A stretch of DNA of 42,901 nt, taken from Acidobacteriota bacterium (GTDB lineage: Bacteria; Acidobacteriota; Vicinamibacteria; Vicinamibacterales; UBA2999). Positions within the stretch are counted from its first letter, which is position 1, and every line of letters starts with the position of its first letter. The stretch lies in assembly GCA_016213695.1 (NCBI GenBank), contig JACQZV010000105.1:1-42901 (forward strand), in the 5' to 3' direction. The notes beneath the pieces were generated by a model, which was not told the origin of the DNA, searched no databases, and saw only the letters and a list, made by a program, of their open reading frames with translations. Positions 18,556-26,955 of this stretch are shown here, one piece after another. A program made the position numbers and the translations under genes.

Positions 18556-19485
18556 GTGCCTGTCCTGACCCCTGCGGCGCTTCGCGCGCAGATCGCGGCG
18601 GACACGACCGCCTCGCTCTATCTGCTGGTCGGCGGGGACGAGGTCGAGAAATCGGCCGTGGCGGGCGAGTTCGCCGACTCGGTCGATGAGGGCCTGCGGG
18701 CGTTCAACGTCGATCGCGTGTACGGCGGGGAGGCAACCGCCGACGACCTCATCCAGGCCGCCGCCACTCTCCCGATGATGGCCCCCCGGCGGATCGTCAT
18801 CGTACACGAGGCGGAGAAGCTCCTCATCCCGAAGCGCGAGTCCCAGGCGGCCGACGAGGAGCTCGAGCGGCTCGAGCGCTTCATTCAGGACCCGCCGCCG
18901 CATGCCACGGTCGTCTTCGTCTCCGGCGCGCTCGACGAGCGCCGCCGCGTCGTCAAGCTGCTGAAGAAGGAGGCGCAGGTCGTGGACTGCGGCACGGTGG
19001 GGGACGCCGGTGACGCGGAGCGCTGGGTCAAGGTGCGCGCCGCGCAACTCGGCGTGCCGCTCGACGCGGGCGCCGTGCGGGCGCTCGTCCAGCGCGCCGG
19101 ACTCGACATCGCGGGGCTGCGCGGCGGTCTCGAGCGGGTCGCGCTCTATGCGGCGGGGCAGCCGGCCATCACCGCCGCCGACGTGCGGCAGGCCGTGCCG
19201 GCGGCGCCGGATGCACCAACCAACTGGGGTATCGCCAACGCGATCGACCGCCACGATGCGGCCGAGGCGCTGCACGAACTGCATGCGGCGCTCGACGCTG
19301 GCGACGTGCCGTTCCGTGTGCTCGGCCAGCTGCGCATCGCCGCGGAGAAGATGCCGCCTCCGCGGCTGGGGACGGTGATGGAGGCCATGCTCGAGGCGGA
19401 CCTCGCCCTCAAGTCGTCCAGAGGAGACCCGCGCGTGCTGCTCGAGCGATTGGTGGTGGAGATGTGCTCGCCGAGGCGCCGGTGA
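18556..19485 (+). CDS. holA: DNA polymerase III delta subunit HolA
   Basis: HolA opens the beta clamp in the clamp-loader complex. The 309-residue protein has the AAA-like delta layout: SLYLLVGGDEVEKSAVAGEF at the N-terminus, RIVIVHEAEKLL near residue 75, FIQDPPPHATVVFVSGALDERR near 110-130, GLDIAGLRGGLERVALYA near 180-200, and an alpha-helical collar ending VLLERLVVEMC. The GTG start follows the aldolase stop with no gap and no Shine-Dalgarno, so translation is coupled. The leuS-lptE-holA neighbourhood supports the call, as does rpsT on the other side. Confidence 0.92.
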   Translation: MPVLTPAALRAQIAADTTASLYLLVGGDEVEKSAVAGEFADSVDEGLRAFNVDRVYGGEATADDLIQAAATLPMMAPRRIVIVHEAEKLLIPKRESQAADEELERLERFIQDPPPHATVVFVSGALDERRRVVKLLKKEAQVVDCGTVGDAGDAERWVKVRAAQLGVPLDAGAVRALVQRAGLDIAGLRGGLERVALYAAGQPAITAADVRQAVPAAPDAPTNWGIANAIDRHDAAEALHELHAALDAGDVPFRVLGQLRIAAEKMPPPRLGTVMEAMLEADLALKSSRGDPRVLLERLVVEMCSPRRR

Positions 19486-19491
19486 GGACGG

Positions 19492-19556
19492 GCCACGGAG
19501 ACACAGAGGCACGGAGACTGCCTGTCCTTATCTCCGTGTCTCCGTGACTCCGTGGC
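19492..19556. repeat. inverted repeat of ACGGAGAC-type units between convergent genes
   Basis: Left arm 19492-19517 and right arm 19531-19556 pair over 26 bases with three imperfect positions and a 13-base loop. The unit ACGGAGAC is shared with 8448-8526. It fills the gap between holA and the convergent rpsT, so a bidirectional terminator role is possible, although neither strand shows a U-run. Confidence 0.85.
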
Positions 19557-19572
19557 TTGTGGAGGTGAAGGG

Positions 19573-19842
19573 CTACGCGACGGCCTTGGTGAGCCGCTTC
19601 GCTATCCGCGACTTGTAACGGGCCGCGGTATTACGGTGGATGATGCCCTTGGTGGCCATCTTGTCCACGATCGAGACCGTGCGGCTGAGTGCCGCTTTCG
19701 CGGCGGTGAGATCCTTCGCGTCGAGTGAGGCGCGGATCGACTTGAGCGCGGTTCGCAGCTTCGACCGCATCTGCCGGTTCTGCTCGCGCCGCTTGACGTT
19801 CTGCCGGTTGGCCTTCAGGGCCGACTTCGTACGCTTTGCCAT
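19573..19842 (-). CDS. rpsT: 30S ribosomal protein S20
   Basis: S20 binds the 5' domain of 16S rRNA. The 89-residue, very basic protein begins MAKRTKSALKANRQNVKRRE and has MRSKLRTALKSIR, TVSIVDKMATKGIIHRNTAA and KSRIAKRLTK, the standard helical family pattern. It lies convergent to holA, separated by a hairpin repeat. A TACAAT hexamer is 10 bases before the ATG, and there is only a weak GCAGG ribosome site. Confidence 0.97.
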   Translation of the reverse strand: MAKRTKSALKANRQNVKRREQNRQMRSKLRTALKSIRASLDAKDLTAAKAALSRTVSIVDKMATKGIIHRNTAARYKSRIAKRLTKAVA

Positions 19843-19852
19843 AAACCTGCAA

Positions 19853-19858
19853 ATTGTA
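19853..19858 (-). promoter_or_regulatory. candidate -10 element for rpsT
   Basis: TACAAT on the minus strand ends 10 bases before the rpsT ATG and lies just after the stop of the transglycosylase gene. No clear -35 is visible. Confidence 0.4.
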
Positions 19859-19860
19859 CC

Positions 19861-20571
19861 TTAGCGCTGCACGATCTCGTACGAACCCGTTGCCGGCCGC
19901 TCGGTCGTGTAGTGCGCGACAGGCCGCCCATCGACGATTTCGATGCGTTTGTAGATGACCCGCTTGGCCAGGGCGGGTGAGCCCGCCGGCCGCTCCAGGT
20001 CGGCGGCAGCGCCCACCTTCCGGACGTACGCCCGGGTTTCCTGATACGGGGGCACGCGGCCGCCGTGGCGATCGACCGCGTCGGACCCCGCGTTGTAGGC
20101 GGCCAGCGCAAGCTCCTCGTTGCCTTCGTAGCGATCGAGCAGCTGCCGCAGGTAGGTCGTCCCGCCCCGGATGTTCTCGGCCGCGTCGTACGGATTGCGG
20201 ACGCCCAGCTCGCGCGCGGTGGCCGGCATCAGCTGCATCAGCCCCATCGCGCCCTTCGGCGACGTCGCCCGCGCGTTGAACCCCGATTCCACCTGGATGA
20301 CGGCCCTCACCAGATCGGGCCGGATTCCCTGCTGCGTCGCGTGTGCCTGCACGAGCGGCTCGAACGCCTCGCGTGTCGCGTCCGGGGCGGCCGGACGCGT
20401 CGTGCGGAAGGCGGGCGTGTCCGGCACGGAGTAGGTGGTCGCGCCCGGATCGAGCCGGCGATCGGACAGCACCAGCGTGCCGCCGGCGTCGCGCCACGCG
20501 TAGATCTGCGCCGAGGCGGCGGAGGGCCACGCGAGCGCGGCGGCCATCACGACAAGAGTGAGGAGTGGCAT
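19861..20571 (-). CDS. lytic transglycosylase (SLT domain) with DUF4124-like N-terminus
   Basis: This exported enzyme should cleave peptidoglycan glycan strands. The 236-residue protein starts [22 protein letters not shown], a signal peptide, then [18 protein letters not shown], which resembles the small DUF4124 module. The SLT domain spans about residues 80-190 with the catalytic Glu in [33 protein letters not shown], and [15 protein letters not shown]. The tail carries [20 protein letters not shown], of unclear role. ATG 20571 is preferred; a TTG one codon upstream is also in frame. It faces a divergent membrane gene. Confidence 0.92.
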   Translation of the reverse strand: MPLLTLVVMAAALAWPSAASAQIYAWRDAGGTLVLSDRRLDPGATTYSVPDTPAFRTTRPAAPDATREAFEPLVQAHATQQGIRPDLVRAVIQVESGFNARATSPKGAMGLMQLMPATARELGVRNPYDAAENIRGGTTYLRQLLDRYEGNEELALAAYNAGSDAVDRHGGRVPPYQETRAYVRKVGAAADLERPAGSPALAKRVIYKRIEIVDGRPVAHYTTERPATGSYEIVQR

Positions 20572-20699
20572 CAAGACGGAAATCGCTGAGCTGAAAGAGT
20601 TTACTACGGGTCAAGCCGGCGTCGCCCCGGGCCTGACTCCGATGCCGGTGTATCGGCTGGAAAAGAATCCGCCGACACCTGCTACGATTCACAGCACAT
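20572..20699. promoter_or_regulatory. divergent promoter region, transglycosylase and PepSY-TM gene
   Basis: The largest gap of the window, 128 bases, between divergent starts. On the plus strand TACGAT (20683-20688) ends 11 bases before the ATG at 20700. On the minus strand TTGACC lies about 38 bases upstream of the transglycosylase ATG as a possible -35, but no good -10 is spaced from it. I see no repeat or small gene here. Confidence 0.35.
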
Positions 20700-21650
20700 A
20701 TGGGCGCGTGGCAGCAGTGGGTGCGGCGGCCTCGGACGCTGTTTGTGCGAAAAGCCAGCTTCCAGGTCCACCTCTGGATCGGGATTGCGGTCGGGCTGTA
20801 TGTGGTGCTGCTCAGCGTCACCGGCAGCGCCCTTGTGTTCCGGCGCGAGTTGGACCGCGCGTTCCGGCCGCAGGCGCCGCTGGTTGACGCCGCGCGGCCG
20901 CTCCTGTCGAAAGAGCAGCTGACCCAGGCGGCGCTCGCCGCCTATCCGGGCGCGACGGTCGAGCGGGTCGGCGGGACGCAGCGGCGCATGGCGCTCGTCC
21001 GCGTCGTGCTGCATCGCAACGGCGAGACGCTCGAGCGCGAGTTCAACGCCTACACCGGTGCGGATCTCGGCGAGCCGTTCCCCTGGAAGGCGCAGGCGCT
21101 GCTCACGCTGGCGGATCTGCACGACGACCTGCTGATGCTCGAGGACCGCCGCGGGCGCTTCTGGAACGGCGTCGGCAGCGTGCTCGTGACGCTGCTGTGC
21201 CTGACCGGCGCCGTGGTCTGGTGGCCCGGCATCAGGGGATGGCGCCGCGCGATATCGGTCAAGTGGGACGCCCGGTGGCCCCGGCTCAATTTCGACCTGC
21301 ACAGCGCCATGGGCGTCTGGTTCTTTCTCATCGTCGCCATCTGGGCGATTTCGGGCATCTACCTGGCGTTCCCGGGACCGTTCACGTCAGCGGTCGATCG
21401 GATCTGGGGCGTTCCCGAGACGCTCGAAGCGCGCCCCGGCGATATCGCGCTCGAGTGGCTCGTGCGGCTTCACTTCGGGCGCTGGCGCAGCCATACGCTC
21501 AAAGTCGTCTGGGTGATCATCGGGCTGATTCCCGCCGCGATGTTCGTGACCGGCTTCGCGATGTGGTGGCACCGGGTGGTGCGCCGGCGCAGCCCGGCGG
21601 TAGAGCGGCAGCCGGTGGTCAATTATGCGCCGGAGCCACAGATCGAATAG
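20700..21650 (+). CDS. PepSY-associated transmembrane protein
   Basis: A 316-residue inner-membrane protein of the PepSY-TM family, whose members are often linked to iron uptake, siderophore reduction or metal handling. Four hydrophobic helices can be seen: about residues 22-45 (VHLWIGIAVGLYVVLLSV), 160-180 (VLVTLLCLTGAVVWW), 205-225 (FFLIVAIWAISGIYLAF) and 270-290 (VIIGLIPAAMFVTGFAMWW). Conserved His residues lie near helix ends (VHLWIG, ADLHDDL, DLHSAMG, MWWHR), a pattern expected for heme or quinone chemistry. The periplasmic loop between helices 1 and 2 carries the PepSY-like part. The next gene is 13 bases away, so they probably form one transcript. Confidence 0.85.
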   Translation: MGAWQQWVRRPRTLFVRKASFQVHLWIGIAVGLYVVLLSVTGSALVFRRELDRAFRPQAPLVDAARPLLSKEQLTQAALAAYPGATVERVGGTQRRMALVRVVLHRNGETLEREFNAYTGADLGEPFPWKAQALLTLADLHDDLLMLEDRRGRFWNGVGSVLVTLLCLTGAVVWWPGIRGWRRAISVKWDARWPRLNFDLHSAMGVWFFLIVAIWAISGIYLAFPGPFTSAVDRIWGVPETLEARPGDIALEWLVRLHFGRWRSHTLKVVWVIIGLIPAAMFVTGFAMWWHRVVRRRSPAVERQPVVNYAPEPQIE

Positions 21651-21663
21651 TACGGAGGAGCCG

Positions 21664-22692
21664 ATGTTGAGGCGTGATTTCGTGAAAGCGTCAGCCGTGA
21701 TGGGCGCCGGAGCCGTCGCGGGCGAGATGGCGGTGGAGGCGCGCCGCCAGCACGCACCCGCCGTTGCGACACGTAAGCCGTTCCGCATCCTGATGGGCGG
21801 CTACAGCCCCGCGCAGAACGGCTTCAGCCTCGCCCTCAAGCGGATCGGCGATCGCCTCGCGGCCAGGTTCAAGGGCGACGTGGACGTGAAGTACGTCTAC
21901 AACATTCTCGACCTCGGTTACCGCGGCGAGGACATCCTCTGGCTCGTCGAGAGCGGCGTCCTGACGCTCGGCTACCAGTCGAGCAGCTATCTGACCGAGC
22001 GCGTGCCCGACCTGGGCGTCGCCGACTTGCCGTTCCTCTTTCCGGATCAGGCGACGGCGCGCGCCGCGATGGACGGCCGGTTCGGGCGCGTCCTCGCCGA
22101 GCGGATTGAAGCCGGCATGGATCTGCGGATTCTCGGCTGGTTCGAGAACGGCTTCCGCCACGTGTCGAACCGCGTCCGGCCCGTGCGGATGCCGGCCGAC
22201 CTGAAGGGGATGACGATCCGCGTGCTGCCAAGCAGGATCCAGGCGCGAACCTTCGAACTGCTCGGCGCGGTGCCGAAGATCATGGATCTCTCCGAGGTGA
22301 TTGCGGCGGTCAAGGCGGGCACGCTCGACGCGCAGGAGAACCCGTTTCTCAACACGGTCACCTACGGCGTCCACAACTTTCACAAGTTTCACACGGCGTC
22401 GAATCACTTCTACCTGTCGCGGCCGATCTTCCTCCATCGTCCGACGTTCGACGCCTGGCCGCGCGAGCTGCAGGAGGAACTGCGCGCCGCCGTCGCCGAC
22501 ACCGTGGCGTGGCAGCGCGAGCTGCACATCAAGGAAGAAGACGACGCGGCCGCCGAGATCCGGAAGGTGGGCGGGGAGATCCTCGAGCTGACCCCCGCGC
22601 AGCACACGGCGTTTGTGGAGGCCGTCAGGCCGATCTACGGCGAGGCGAAGAGCCAGTACAAGCCGGAGCTGCTGCGCCTGGTCAATCTCTAA
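21664..22692 (+). CDS. TRAP transporter substrate-binding protein (DctP family)
   Basis: A 342-residue periplasmic binding protein for a TRAP transporter, which normally imports carboxylates with Na+ or H+ coupling. It opens with a twin-arginine type signal MLRRDFVKASAVMGAGAVAG. The core shows LADLPFLFPDQ-type segment VADLPFLFPDQATARAAMDG, then GWFENGFRHVSNRVRPVRMP, LKGMTIRVLPSRIQARTFEL with the ligand-binding Arg, and AGTLDAQENPFLNTVTYG. A GGAGGAG ribosome site precedes the ATG. No DctQ or DctM membrane subunit is present in the window; its membrane partners must be elsewhere, or it serves another role with the PepSY-TM neighbour. Confidence 0.9.
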   Translation: MLRRDFVKASAVMGAGAVAGEMAVEARRQHAPAVATRKPFRILMGGYSPAQNGFSLALKRIGDRLAARFKGDVDVKYVYNILDLGYRGEDILWLVESGVLTLGYQSSSYLTERVPDLGVADLPFLFPDQATARAAMDGRFGRVLAERIEAGMDLRILGWFENGFRHVSNRVRPVRMPADLKGMTIRVLPSRIQARTFELLGAVPKIMDLSEVIAAVKAGTLDAQENPFLNTVTYGVHNFHKFHTASNHFYLSRPIFLHRPTFDAWPRELQEELRAAVADTVAWQRELHIKEEDDAAAEIRKVGGEILELTPAQHTAFVEAVRPIYGEAKSQYKPELLRLVNL

Positions 22693-22696
22693 ACTA

Positions 22697-22774
22697 GTCT
22701 TTGGTCTCTCGTCTTTGGTCTCTGGTCGCTGGTCTCTGGTGCCGACTGGAGACCAAAGACCACAGCCCAAAGAC
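22697..22774. repeat. GTCTYTG heptamer array with inverted copy between convergent genes
   Basis: Six forward units run from 22697 to 22738 (GTCTTTG, GTCTCTC, GTCTTTG, GTCTCTG, GTCGCTG, GTCTCTG). Inverted units GACTGGA, GACCAAA, GACCACA, GCCCAAA run from 22744 to 22771. Pairing 22697-22727 with 22744-22774 gives 26 Watson-Crick plus 2 G-U pairs of 31. It fills the whole gap between the DctP gene and the convergent lipoprotein gene and shares its unit with the leuS leader. Confidence 0.88.
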
Positions 22775-22776
22775 AT

Positions 22777-23721
22777 TTACTTCAACACATCCGACAGGTC
22801 GTACGCGGCCACCCTGTTCTCGTTCATGTGCGGGACGACGGCGATGCGGCTCGCCGCGACGAATGCCAGGTCGGCCGTGCCCGGCATGAAGGTGCGCAGG
22901 TCGCGCGCCTCGCCGGCTGGCGACACCTGCATGACCTTGCCTTTGAGATAGTCCGTGACGATGTAGCCGCCGCGGCCGTCCAGCTCGACGCCGTCGATGT
23001 TGGCGAACGGCTTCGGCGTGATGAGTGTCTTCTGCCTGGTCTGCAGGTCGAGCGCGAACAGCCGTCCGGGCACGTCGGTCGAAAAGTCCGCCTTCGGCTT
23101 GCCCCAGCCACCGACGATCAGCCGGCCGCCGTCAACGAGGATCCCGTTCGGCCACTCGAGCTGCTCGCCTTCGGCGAAGACCGAGGCGGCGCCGTTCTTC
23201 ACCGTATAGATCCTGTTGGCCATCATGTCCGACACGTACACCGTGCCGTCCGGGCCGGTGGCGACGTCGTTGAGAAACAGCGCGCCGGCGATCGTGGTCC
23301 GCGACGCGATCCGGCCGCTCGCGATGTCGATGCCGATCACTTCGTCGAGGTCGGCGGTCCAGAGCGTGCCGTCGTGGCTGCGGAGTCCCTTGGGTGCGTT
23401 CAGCCCCGTGACCCATTCGGCCGCGATGATTGTGCCGTCACCGCTCATCTTCACGATGCGGCCGTTGCCGTCGCGGCCGTCGGGCATGCCCACGATCTGC
23501 GAGCTGAAGATGAACCCGGAGGCGGGGTCCACGTACACGCTCTCGGGCGCGGCGATGCCGTCGGTGGCCGTCCAGCCCGCCGCCAGCGGGGGAGCGGGGG
23601 CCGCGGTCTCGCGTGCCTCCGGCGCCGGCGCGGCCGGAGGCGCGTCGCCGCGACTGCAGGCCGGGAGCAGGAGGGGCGCGCAGAGCGCCAGGGTCCGGGT
23701 CAGTCGTGTCGTGAACGTCAT
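22777..23721 (-). CDS. SMP-30/gluconolactonase-like beta-propeller lipoprotein
   Basis: A 314-residue exported protein. It starts with a lipoprotein signal peptide MTFTTRLTRTLALCAPLLLPAC with Cys22 as lipidated residue, then a Pro/Ala linker (residues 24-50). The rest looks like a six-bladed SMP-30/NHL-type propeller: PESVYVDPASGFIFSSQIVG, GLNAPKGLRSHDGTLWTADL, FLNDVATGPDGTVYVSDMMA, EWPNGILVDGGRLIVGGWG, NIDGVELDGRGGYIVTDYLK. The Asp/Asn of N-D and S-D repeats at blade ends fit metal binding, but lactonase activity cannot be asserted. It overlaps alaS by four bases, so it is the last gene of the alaS transcript. Confidence 0.82.
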   Translation of the reverse strand: MTFTTRLTRTLALCAPLLLPACSRGDAPPAAPAPEARETAAPAPPLAAGWTATDGIAAPESVYVDPASGFIFSSQIVGMPDGRDGNGRIVKMSGDGTIIAAEWVTGLNAPKGLRSHDGTLWTADLDEVIGIDIASGRIASRTTIAGALFLNDVATGPDGTVYVSDMMANRIYTVKNGAASVFAEGEQLEWPNGILVDGGRLIVGGWGKPKADFSTDVPGRLFALDLQTRQKTLITPKPFANIDGVELDGRGGYIVTDYLKGKVMQVSPAGEARDLRTFMPGTADLAFVAASRIAVVPHMNENRVAAYDLSDVLK

Positions 23722-26411
23722 GAGTCTCCCTTGGTCAACAACGTGTCGATGATGCCACGGCTGGCCGCGAGCATCTCCTGAATCCTGGACGGATCCTTGC
23801 CGCCCGCCTCGGCGAAGTCGGGCCGACCGCCGCCGCCGCCGCCGACGATCGGCGCGATCTGCTTGACGACCTGGCCGGCCGGGACCCGCTTCGTCAGGTC
23901 GGGCGTGACGCCAACCACGATGACGACCTTGCCGTCGGCGGGCGAGGCGAGGATCACGACCCCGCTCTTGATACGCGACCGATGCTGGTCGACGAGCGCC
24001 CGCAGGCCGTCCTTGTCGAGGCCGGTCACCTCGCGGGCGACGAGTGTCACGCCGGCGACTGTGACGGTGTCGTCGGCGGCGGTGGCGCCGCCGCCGCCGA
24101 GCGCGGCCTCCATCCGGGCCTGCTGCAGCTGGCGCGCGAGCCGCTTCGCCTCGTCCTGCAGCGACGCCACGCGGGCCGCCAATTCGCCGGGCCTCGCGTT
24201 GAGGGCGACCGACAGACCGGCGAGTTCGTCGCGCTGCCGCTCGAAGACGGCGAGCGCCTCGAGGCCCGTGATGGCTTCGATCCGGCGCGTGCCCGCGGCG
24301 ACGCCGGTCTCCGCCGCGACGGCGAAGAGGCCGATATCGCCGGTGGCGCGGACGTGCGTGCCGCCGCAGAGCTCCGTGCTGAAACCCGGCACCGAGACCA
24401 CACGGACGCGGTCGCCGTACTTCTCGCCGAAGAGCGCCATGGCGCCGGCCGCAATCGCCTCCTGCGTGTCCCTGACGTCGGTCTGGACGGGCGCGTTCCG
24501 GACGACCTGCTCGTTGACGAGCCGCTCGATCGCCAGAATCTCGTCGCGGGTGAGCGGCGCGACGTGCGCGAAGTCGAACCGCAGCCGGTCGGGCGCCACG
24601 AGCGAGCCCGCCTGTTTGACGTGGGCGCCGAGCACCTGCCGGAGCGCGGCGTGGAGCAGGTGCGTCGCGGTGTGGTTGCGCCGGGTCGCATCGCGCGCCG
24701 TGGCGTCAACGGTCGCCGTGACGGGATCGCCGTAGACCAGCGCTCCTCGTGTGACGGTCACGGCGTGGAAGCGCGGGAATGCCGCGGCCTTGACGACGTC
24801 GGTCACCGACGCGTCGCCTCGCGGGCCGCCCACGTGTCCCGAGTCGGAGACCTGGCCGCCGGACTGCGCATAGAAGGGCGTCTCGGCCAGCGAGAGGAAC
24901 CCGTCCTCGCCCTGCCGCAGTTCGTCGACCGGCCGCCGTGCCGCGTCGAGCAGTTCGACAACTTGTGTGTCGAGGGTGGTCACGTCGTAGCCGCGGAAGG
25001 CATCCGGCACCGACGCCAACCCGGGACGCGGCTGCCACGCGGCCTGCTCGCCAGGCGCCGAACCGCCGAACTTGCTCTTCGCACGCGCCTTGTCGCGCTG
25101 GCCCTCCATCGCGCGCTCGAAGCCGGCACGATCGAGGATGAGCTTCCGCTCCTCGATCATGTCCTCGATGAAGTCGCGCGGCAGCCCGAAGGTGTCGTAC
25201 AGGCGGAACGCCGCGTCGCCGGCCACGGCCTGGCCGCCGGCCGCGGCCTTGTCGAGGACCTCTTCCAGGCGTGGCAGCCCGCTCACAAGCACGGCGTCGA
25301 ACCGCTCCTCCTCACTCCGGACCACGCGGACGACCGCGTCGCGCTCCGCCTTCAGTTCCGGGTAGGCCTCGCCGAACTCCCGGACGAGCGTGTCCACGAG
25401 CGTGTGCAGGAACGGTTCGGTGATGCCGAGGCGCTTGCCGTGGCGCATCGCGCGCCGCATGATCTTGCGCAGCACGTAGCCGCGCCACTCGTTCGACGGG
25501 ACCACGCCGTCGGCGATCAGGAACGTCATGGCGCGGGTGTGGTCGGCGACCACGCGCATCGACACGTCGGCCGGCGTCATCGAGCCGCCGTAGCGGAGGC
25601 CGGCGCGTGCCCCGATCGCCGACAGGAGCGGGGTGAACAGGTCGGTGTCGTAGTTGGAGAGCGACCCCTGCAGGACGGCGGTGATCCGTTCGAGGCCCAT
25701 GCCCGTGTCGATCGACGGCGCCGGGAGCGGCCGCAGGGTGCCGTCCGCCTGCCGGTCGAACTCCATGAAGACGTTGTTCCAGATCTCGATGTAGCGGTCG
25801 CAGTCGCATTCGAGGCCGCGGCAGCGGCCGCCGCCCGCCTCGGCGGCGCAGGGCAGGTCGGCGCCGCGGAAGTAGTAGATCTCGGAGCAGCGGCCGCACG
25901 GGCCGGTCTCGCCCATCTGCCAGAAGTTGTCGGCCGGCCCGAGCTCGCCGATCCGGGCGGGCGGCAGGAACGCCGCCCAGATGTCATAGGCCTCCCCGTC
26001 GCGGGGGACGCTGGCGTCCCCCCTGAAGACGGTGGCGAACAGCCGCTCGGGGGGCAGCTTCCATTCCGTCGTCAGCAGTTCCCAGGCAAACGGGATCGCG
26101 TCCGTCTTGAAATAGTCGCCGAAGGAGAAGTTGCCGAGCATCTCGAAGAACGTGTGATGCCGCAGCGACGGTCCGACATTCTCGAGGTCGTTGTGCTTGC
26201 CGCTGACGCGCATGCACTTCTGGGCGGTGGCGGCGCGGGCGTAGCCGCGCTTCTCGCGTCCGAGGAACGTGTCCTTGAACTGGTTCATGCCCGCGTTGGT
26301 AAAGAGCAGCGTGGGGTCGTCGTGCGGCACGAGGGACGAGCTGGAAACGATCCGGTGCTGCCGCCGCTCGAAGTAGCTCAGAAACGAGCGGCGGATCTCG
26401 TTGGCGGTCAC
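23718..26411 (-). CDS. alaS: alanyl-tRNA synthetase
   Basis: AlaS charges tRNA-Ala. The 897-residue protein has the class II catalytic core at the N-terminus (NEIRRSFLSYFERRQHRIV, LFTNAGMNQFKDTFLG, KCMRVSGKHNDLENVG), the editing domain with zinc motif HTATHLLHAAL near residue 570 and ELCGGTHVRATGDIG near 670, and a C-terminal DHHA1-type domain with VGVTPDLTKRVPAGQ and the Gly-rich GGGGGGRPDFAEAGGKDP. Length is standard. The start is GTG with no Shine-Dalgarno; a TACAAT lies 8 bases before it. A cysteine-rich loop (CAAEAGGGRCRGLECDCDRY, near residue 200) may bind zinc. Confidence 0.97.
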   Translation of the reverse strand: MTANEIRRSFLSYFERRQHRIVSSSSLVPHDDPTLLFTNAGMNQFKDTFLGREKRGYARAATAQKCMRVSGKHNDLENVGPSLRHHTFFEMLGNFSFGDYFKTDAIPFAWELLTTEWKLPPERLFATVFRGDASVPRDGEAYDIWAAFLPPARIGELGPADNFWQMGETGPCGRCSEIYYFRGADLPCAAEAGGGRCRGLECDCDRYIEIWNNVFMEFDRQADGTLRPLPAPSIDTGMGLERITAVLQGSLSNYDTDLFTPLLSAIGARAGLRYGGSMTPADVSMRVVADHTRAMTFLIADGVVPSNEWRGYVLRKIMRRAMRHGKRLGITEPFLHTLVDTLVREFGEAYPELKAERDAVVRVVRSEEERFDAVLVSGLPRLEEVLDKAAAGGQAVAGDAAFRLYDTFGLPRDFIEDMIEERKLILDRAGFERAMEGQRDKARAKSKFGGSAPGEQAAWQPRPGLASVPDAFRGYDVTTLDTQVVELLDAARRPVDELRQGEDGFLSLAETPFYAQSGGQVSDSGHVGGPRGDASVTDVVKAAAFPRFHAVTVTRGALVYGDPVTATVDATARDATRRNHTATHLLHAALRQVLGAHVKQAGSLVAPDRLRFDFAHVAPLTRDEILAIERLVNEQVVRNAPVQTDVRDTQEAIAAGAMALFGEKYGDRVRVVSVPGFSTELCGGTHVRATGDIGLFAVAAETGVAAGTRRIEAITGLEALAVFERQRDELAGLSVALNARPGELAARVASLQDEAKRLARQLQQARMEAALGGGGATAADDTVTVAGVTLVAREVTGLDKDGLRALVDQHRSRIKSGVVILASPADGKVVIVVGVTPDLTKRVPAGQVVKQIAPIVGGGGGGRPDFAEAGGKDPSRIQEMLAASRGIIDTLLTKGDS

Positions 26412-26419
26412 TGGAACCT

Positions 26420-26425
26420 ATTGTA
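26420..26425 (-). promoter_or_regulatory. candidate -10 element for alaS
   Basis: TACAAT (within TTTACAAT) on the minus strand ends 8 bases before the alaS GTG. No clear -35. With the usual 5-8 base distance to the start site, the transcript would begin at or very near the start codon. Confidence 0.45.
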
Positions 26426-26457
26426 AACAGGCCTGCGGGTGAACGGGACGACGACCG

Positions 26458-26928
26458 CTACTCGCGTTCGTCGGCGCCGCGGCGGCGGCGGCGGATGGCG
26501 GCCTGCACCCGGGCCGCGTCGAACCCGCGCGCCATCAGGTAGCGCTGCACGCGCCGGACGGCCGCCGGTTCGTCGAGCGTCTGCCCGCCCCGCAGGCGCG
26601 AGTCGAGCGCCCGTGCCAGCAGCGCCTCCTCGTCGATGTCGGCGAAGACTTCGGCGACGCAAGCAGCGGCGACCTCCCGGGCGATCCCCAGCGCCTCGAC
26701 CTGACGCAGGACGCGCAGGCGGCCGCGCCGCTTCACGTGCGCTTCGGTCCGCGCGCAGGCCAGCGCCGTGCGGCGGTCGTCGAGCGAGCGGTCGCCGCGC
26801 AGCCGGTCGACGGCGTGCTCGATGTCGTCAGGAGGGAACTGGCGCCGGGCGAGGCGCAGGCGCAGCTGCGCTTCGCTGAGCTCCCGGCGCGCCAGCATGC
26901 GCAGGCCGGTGAGGTACGCGTCAGCCAC
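26458..26928 (-). CDS. recX: regulatory protein RecX
   Basis: RecX binds RecA filaments and limits recombination. The 156-residue protein is made of three-helix repeats: LRMLARRELSEAQLRLRLARR, then DIEHAVDRLRGDRSLDDRRT, a central RRGRLRVLRQVEALGIA repeat, and RRVQRYLMARGFDAARVQAA near the C-terminus, ending in a basic RRRRRG tail. These are the family hallmarks. The GTG start is 6 bases after a TACAAT. It precedes alaS on the same strand, the well-known recX-alaS order, but recA is not upstream; pilT is. Confidence 0.9.
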   Translation of the reverse strand: MADAYLTGLRMLARRELSEAQLRLRLARRQFPPDDIEHAVDRLRGDRSLDDRRTALACARTEAHVKRRGRLRVLRQVEALGIAREVAAACVAEVFADIDEEALLARALDSRLRGGQTLDEPAAVRRVQRYLMARGFDAARVQAAIRRRRRGADERE

Positions 26929-26934
26929 GCGTCA

Positions 26935-26940
26935 ATTGTA
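26935..26940 (-). promoter_or_regulatory. candidate -10 element for recX
   Basis: TACAAT on the minus strand ends 6 bases before the recX GTG in the 27-base gap after pilT. No ribosome site fits between them. Confidence 0.42.
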
Positions 26941-26955
26941 GCTGGAGGGGCGAGG

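Noticed and set aside
19492..19556. Classical rho-independent terminator
   Set aside because: The stem is strong but neither strand has the run of T residues after it, so only a possible terminator role is mentioned.
14413..22774. Heptamer arrays as CRISPR arrays
   Set aside because: Units are 7-8 bases with no spacers, and no cas genes are present.
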